A stretch of DNA of 64,000 bases from JAVBJV01 sp031546815 (GTDB lineage Bacteria > Pseudomonadota > Alphaproteobacteria > Acetobacterales > Acetobacteraceae). Positions 62,652 to 64,000 of the stretch are shown piece after piece. The stretch spans positions 1-64,000 of the forward strand of contig JAVBJV010000006.1 in NCBI GenBank assembly GCA_031546815.1, in the 5' to 3' direction. A program made the position numbers and the translations under genes. Numbering within the stretch: the first letter of the stretch is position 1; each line of letters begins with the position of its first letter. The notes under the pieces are model-generated. The model ran no database searches and was not told the origin of the DNA. It was given only the letters and a program-made list of their open reading frames with translations.

Positions 62652-62680
62652 TATTTAGGGAAGCCCTCTCCCATGGTCAA
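62652..62680 (-). promoter_or_regulatory. Predicted sigma-70 promoter of the phasin gene
   Basis: On the minus strand TTGACC (62680-62675) and TAAATA (62657-62652) are separated by exactly 17 bases, close to the consensus. The phasin start lies about 80 bases downstream. It reads directly from sequence; activity is inferred. Confidence 0.7.
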
Positions 62681-62845
62681 GGAAAAATGGTGCGCTGCAG
62701 CAAAAAAATATTGTGGCCGCCTGCCCTTTGAATCAGAACCACTTTTAACCCCTTGAATTAAAAAAATTTCCTCGACAACAGTTCGGAGGGTGGAATATCC
62801 TTGGGCCTTAATTGAATTCCTCGAATCCGACCGGGACACATACCG

Positions 62846-64000
62846 ATGCATATAATGCCGCGCTCGACTGCACGATTCCTGCGCCTGCTGGCCCTTCTGG
62901 CCTGCTCGCTGGCCGGGTTTGTGCCGTTGACGTCGGCTTTCGCACAGGTTGGGTCCAGCCGGTATTCGTCGATCGTCATCGATGGGCGCAGCGGGACGGT
63001 CCTTTCCGCCGCCAGCCCGGACGAACTGCGCCACCCGGCCAGTCTGACCAAGATGATGACGCTTTACATGACGTTCGAAGCCCTGCGCGAAGGCCGGATC
63101 TCGGCCGGGCAGAGCATTCCCGTCTCGGCACGCGCCGCTGCGATGCCCCCCTCGAAGCTGGGGCTGGTGGCGGGTTCGCGCATCACTGTCGAACAGGCCA
63201 TTCTGGCGCTGATCACCAAGTCCGCCAACGATGTTGCCTCGGCGCTGGGGGAACTTCTGGGCGGCAACGAAGAACGCTTCGGCCAGATGATGACGCTGCG
63301 CGCGCGCGCGCTTGGCATGTCGAACACCACGTTCCGCAACGCATCCGGCCTGCCCAACTGGGAACAGGTGACGACCGCGCGCGACATGGCGCGGCTGGGG
63401 CAGCGGCTGGTTACCGATTTTCCGCATGAATACCGGCTGTTCTCGGTGCAGAGATTCCAGTTCGGCCGGCGCGTCATCCAGAACCACAACCGCATCCTGA
63501 CCGAATACGACGGGGCCGACGGAATCAAGACCGGCTACATTCAGGACTCGGGCTTCAATCTGGTCGCTAGCGCGGTGCGTTCCAACGTGCGCCTGATCGG
63601 CGTGGTGCTGGGCGGGGCCAGCCCGGTCGAACGCAACACGCATATGATGGCGTTGCTGGACCGTGGCTTCCGGCAGTCGGGCGTGCCTACCAACGGGTAC
63701 GATACACCGGCACCGCGTATGCCGACCTTCGTGTCCTCGGCACAGGCCGCACCGGCACGCCCGACAGCGGTTGTGCGCCAGACGACATCGCGGACACGCC
63801 AGGTCGCAGCACGCGCTCCCGTTTCTCGGCAGGCCGCGGCCCGCACACCGGCGGCACCGTCGCGCGTTGCAGCGGCATCGCGCTGGGTGGTGCAGGTTGG
63901 CGCATTCCCCACCGCCGCCGCCGCACGCCAGGCAGCACAAACAGCCGCGCGCCGTATGGGCGAACCCGCCAGCGCCGTTCGTATCCAGGAAGTCCGTGTG
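62846..64000 (+). CDS. D-alanyl-D-alanine carboxypeptidase with C-terminal SPOR domain (3' end outside window)
   Basis: This open reading frame runs 385 codons to the window end without a stop. It has a signal peptide (about 1-34, AFAQ). The S11 penicillin-binding domain shows SLTK (about 66-69), SAN (126-128) and KTG (228-230). An Ala/Arg/Pro-rich linker (about 290-345) leads to the start of a SPOR domain (WVVQVGAFPTAAAA, from about 347), which binds denuded peptidoglycan at the septum. It trims the terminal D-Ala in the periplasm. Start codons at 62846 and 62855 are both possible. Confidence 0.92.
   Translation, partial: MHIMPRSTARFLRLLALLACSLAGFVPLTSAFAQVGSSRYSSIVIDGRSGTVLSAASPDELRHPASLTKMMTLYMTFEALREGRISAGQSIPVSARAAAMPPSKLGLVAGSRITVEQAILALITKSANDVASALGELLGGNEERFGQMMTLRARALGMSNTTFRNASGLPNWEQVTTARDMARLGQRLVTDFPHEYRLFSVQRFQFGRRVIQNHNRILTEYDGADGIKTGYIQDSGFNLVASAVRSNVRLIGVVLGGASPVERNTHMMALLDRGFRQSGVPTNGYDTPAPRMPTFVSSAQAAPARPTAVVRQTTSRTRQVAARAPVSRQAAARTPAAPSRVAAASRWVVQVGAFPTAAAARQAAQTAARRMGEPASAVRIQEVRV

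Noticed and set aside
62651..63940. Minus-strand reading frame of 429 codons opposite the carboxypeptidase
   Set aside because: The plus strand encodes a complete S11 active-site set and SPOR start; the minus frame is Arg/His/Cys-rich with no motif.

Overview
The window is a 64 kb piece of an alphaproteobacterial chromosome, with high GC, dense genes and many ATGA, TGATG or GTGA overlaps. Several gene sets point to alphaproteobacteria and, by inference only, to an acetic-acid-bacterium-like or other Rhodospirillales lineage: rne-amiC-mrcA-prfB; an RNase E with a long insertion in its S1 region; M48 protease plus DsbA; aroQ-accB-accC; an NDUFA12 / MlaD-like / DUF2155 / aat neighbourhood; and a phasin. 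I see no rRNA, tRNA, CRISPR array, transposase or phage gene.

Layout. 1-5.3 kb, minus strand: amiC, mrcA and prfB, covering cell-wall synthesis and remodelling plus release factor 2; prfB carries a programmed +1 frameshift. 5.3-8.4 kb, plus: rne behind a long leader. 8.4-8.6 kb: a 144-bp palindromic element. 8.7-15.9 kb: an acetyltransferase, a small membrane protein, two paralogous exported proteins of unknown function, an aminotransferase, a degenerate gamma-glutamyltransferase-like lipoprotein, then a divergent M48 protease and a DsbA-like protein. 16-24.9 kb: a four-gene RND efflux operon (outer-membrane channel, adaptor, two pumps). 24.9-33 kb: two M20 peptidases, a LysE exporter, an SDR, an exported DUF3298-like protein, ornithine decarboxylase, a YihY-family membrane protein and a small membrane gene broken at a CCCGG repeat. 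33-36.4 kb: thiS-thiG, then aroQ-accB-accC.

36.4-46.8 kb: a DUF2867-like protein, an FMN-dependent hydroxy-acid dehydrogenase, MarC, aat, a secreted protein, the NDUFA12/mlaD/DUF2155 operon, a truncated and apparently inactive relative of class II ribonucleotide reductase (41734-43275), RidA, a FemAB-like protein, an EamA transporter and an exported EEP-family phosphohydrolase. 46.8-48.9 kb: a large acidic, leaderless, probably secreted protein with an AT-rich upstream region. 48.9-56.6 kb: SDR, PPK2 polyphosphate kinase, amidase with a GatC/AtzG-like partner, and a ugpBAEC-type ABC importer. 56.7-64 kb: apt, a small hypothetical, two convergent paralogous membrane proteins, clpS-clpA, phasin, and the start of a D-Ala-D-Ala carboxypeptidase with a SPOR domain that runs off the end.

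Functional threads: envelope growth (mrcA, amiC, DacD-like SPOR protein, M48 protease, DsbA-like, MlaD-like), the N-degron pathway (aat, clpS, clpA), fatty-acid entry (accBC), polyamine synthesis (ornithine decarboxylase), and transport. The observations most worth following are the NrdJ-like pseudoenzyme, the palindromic element, the GGT-like pseudoenzyme whose start codon overlaps that of the divergent protease, the CCCGG-repeat frameshift, and the paired paralogues.
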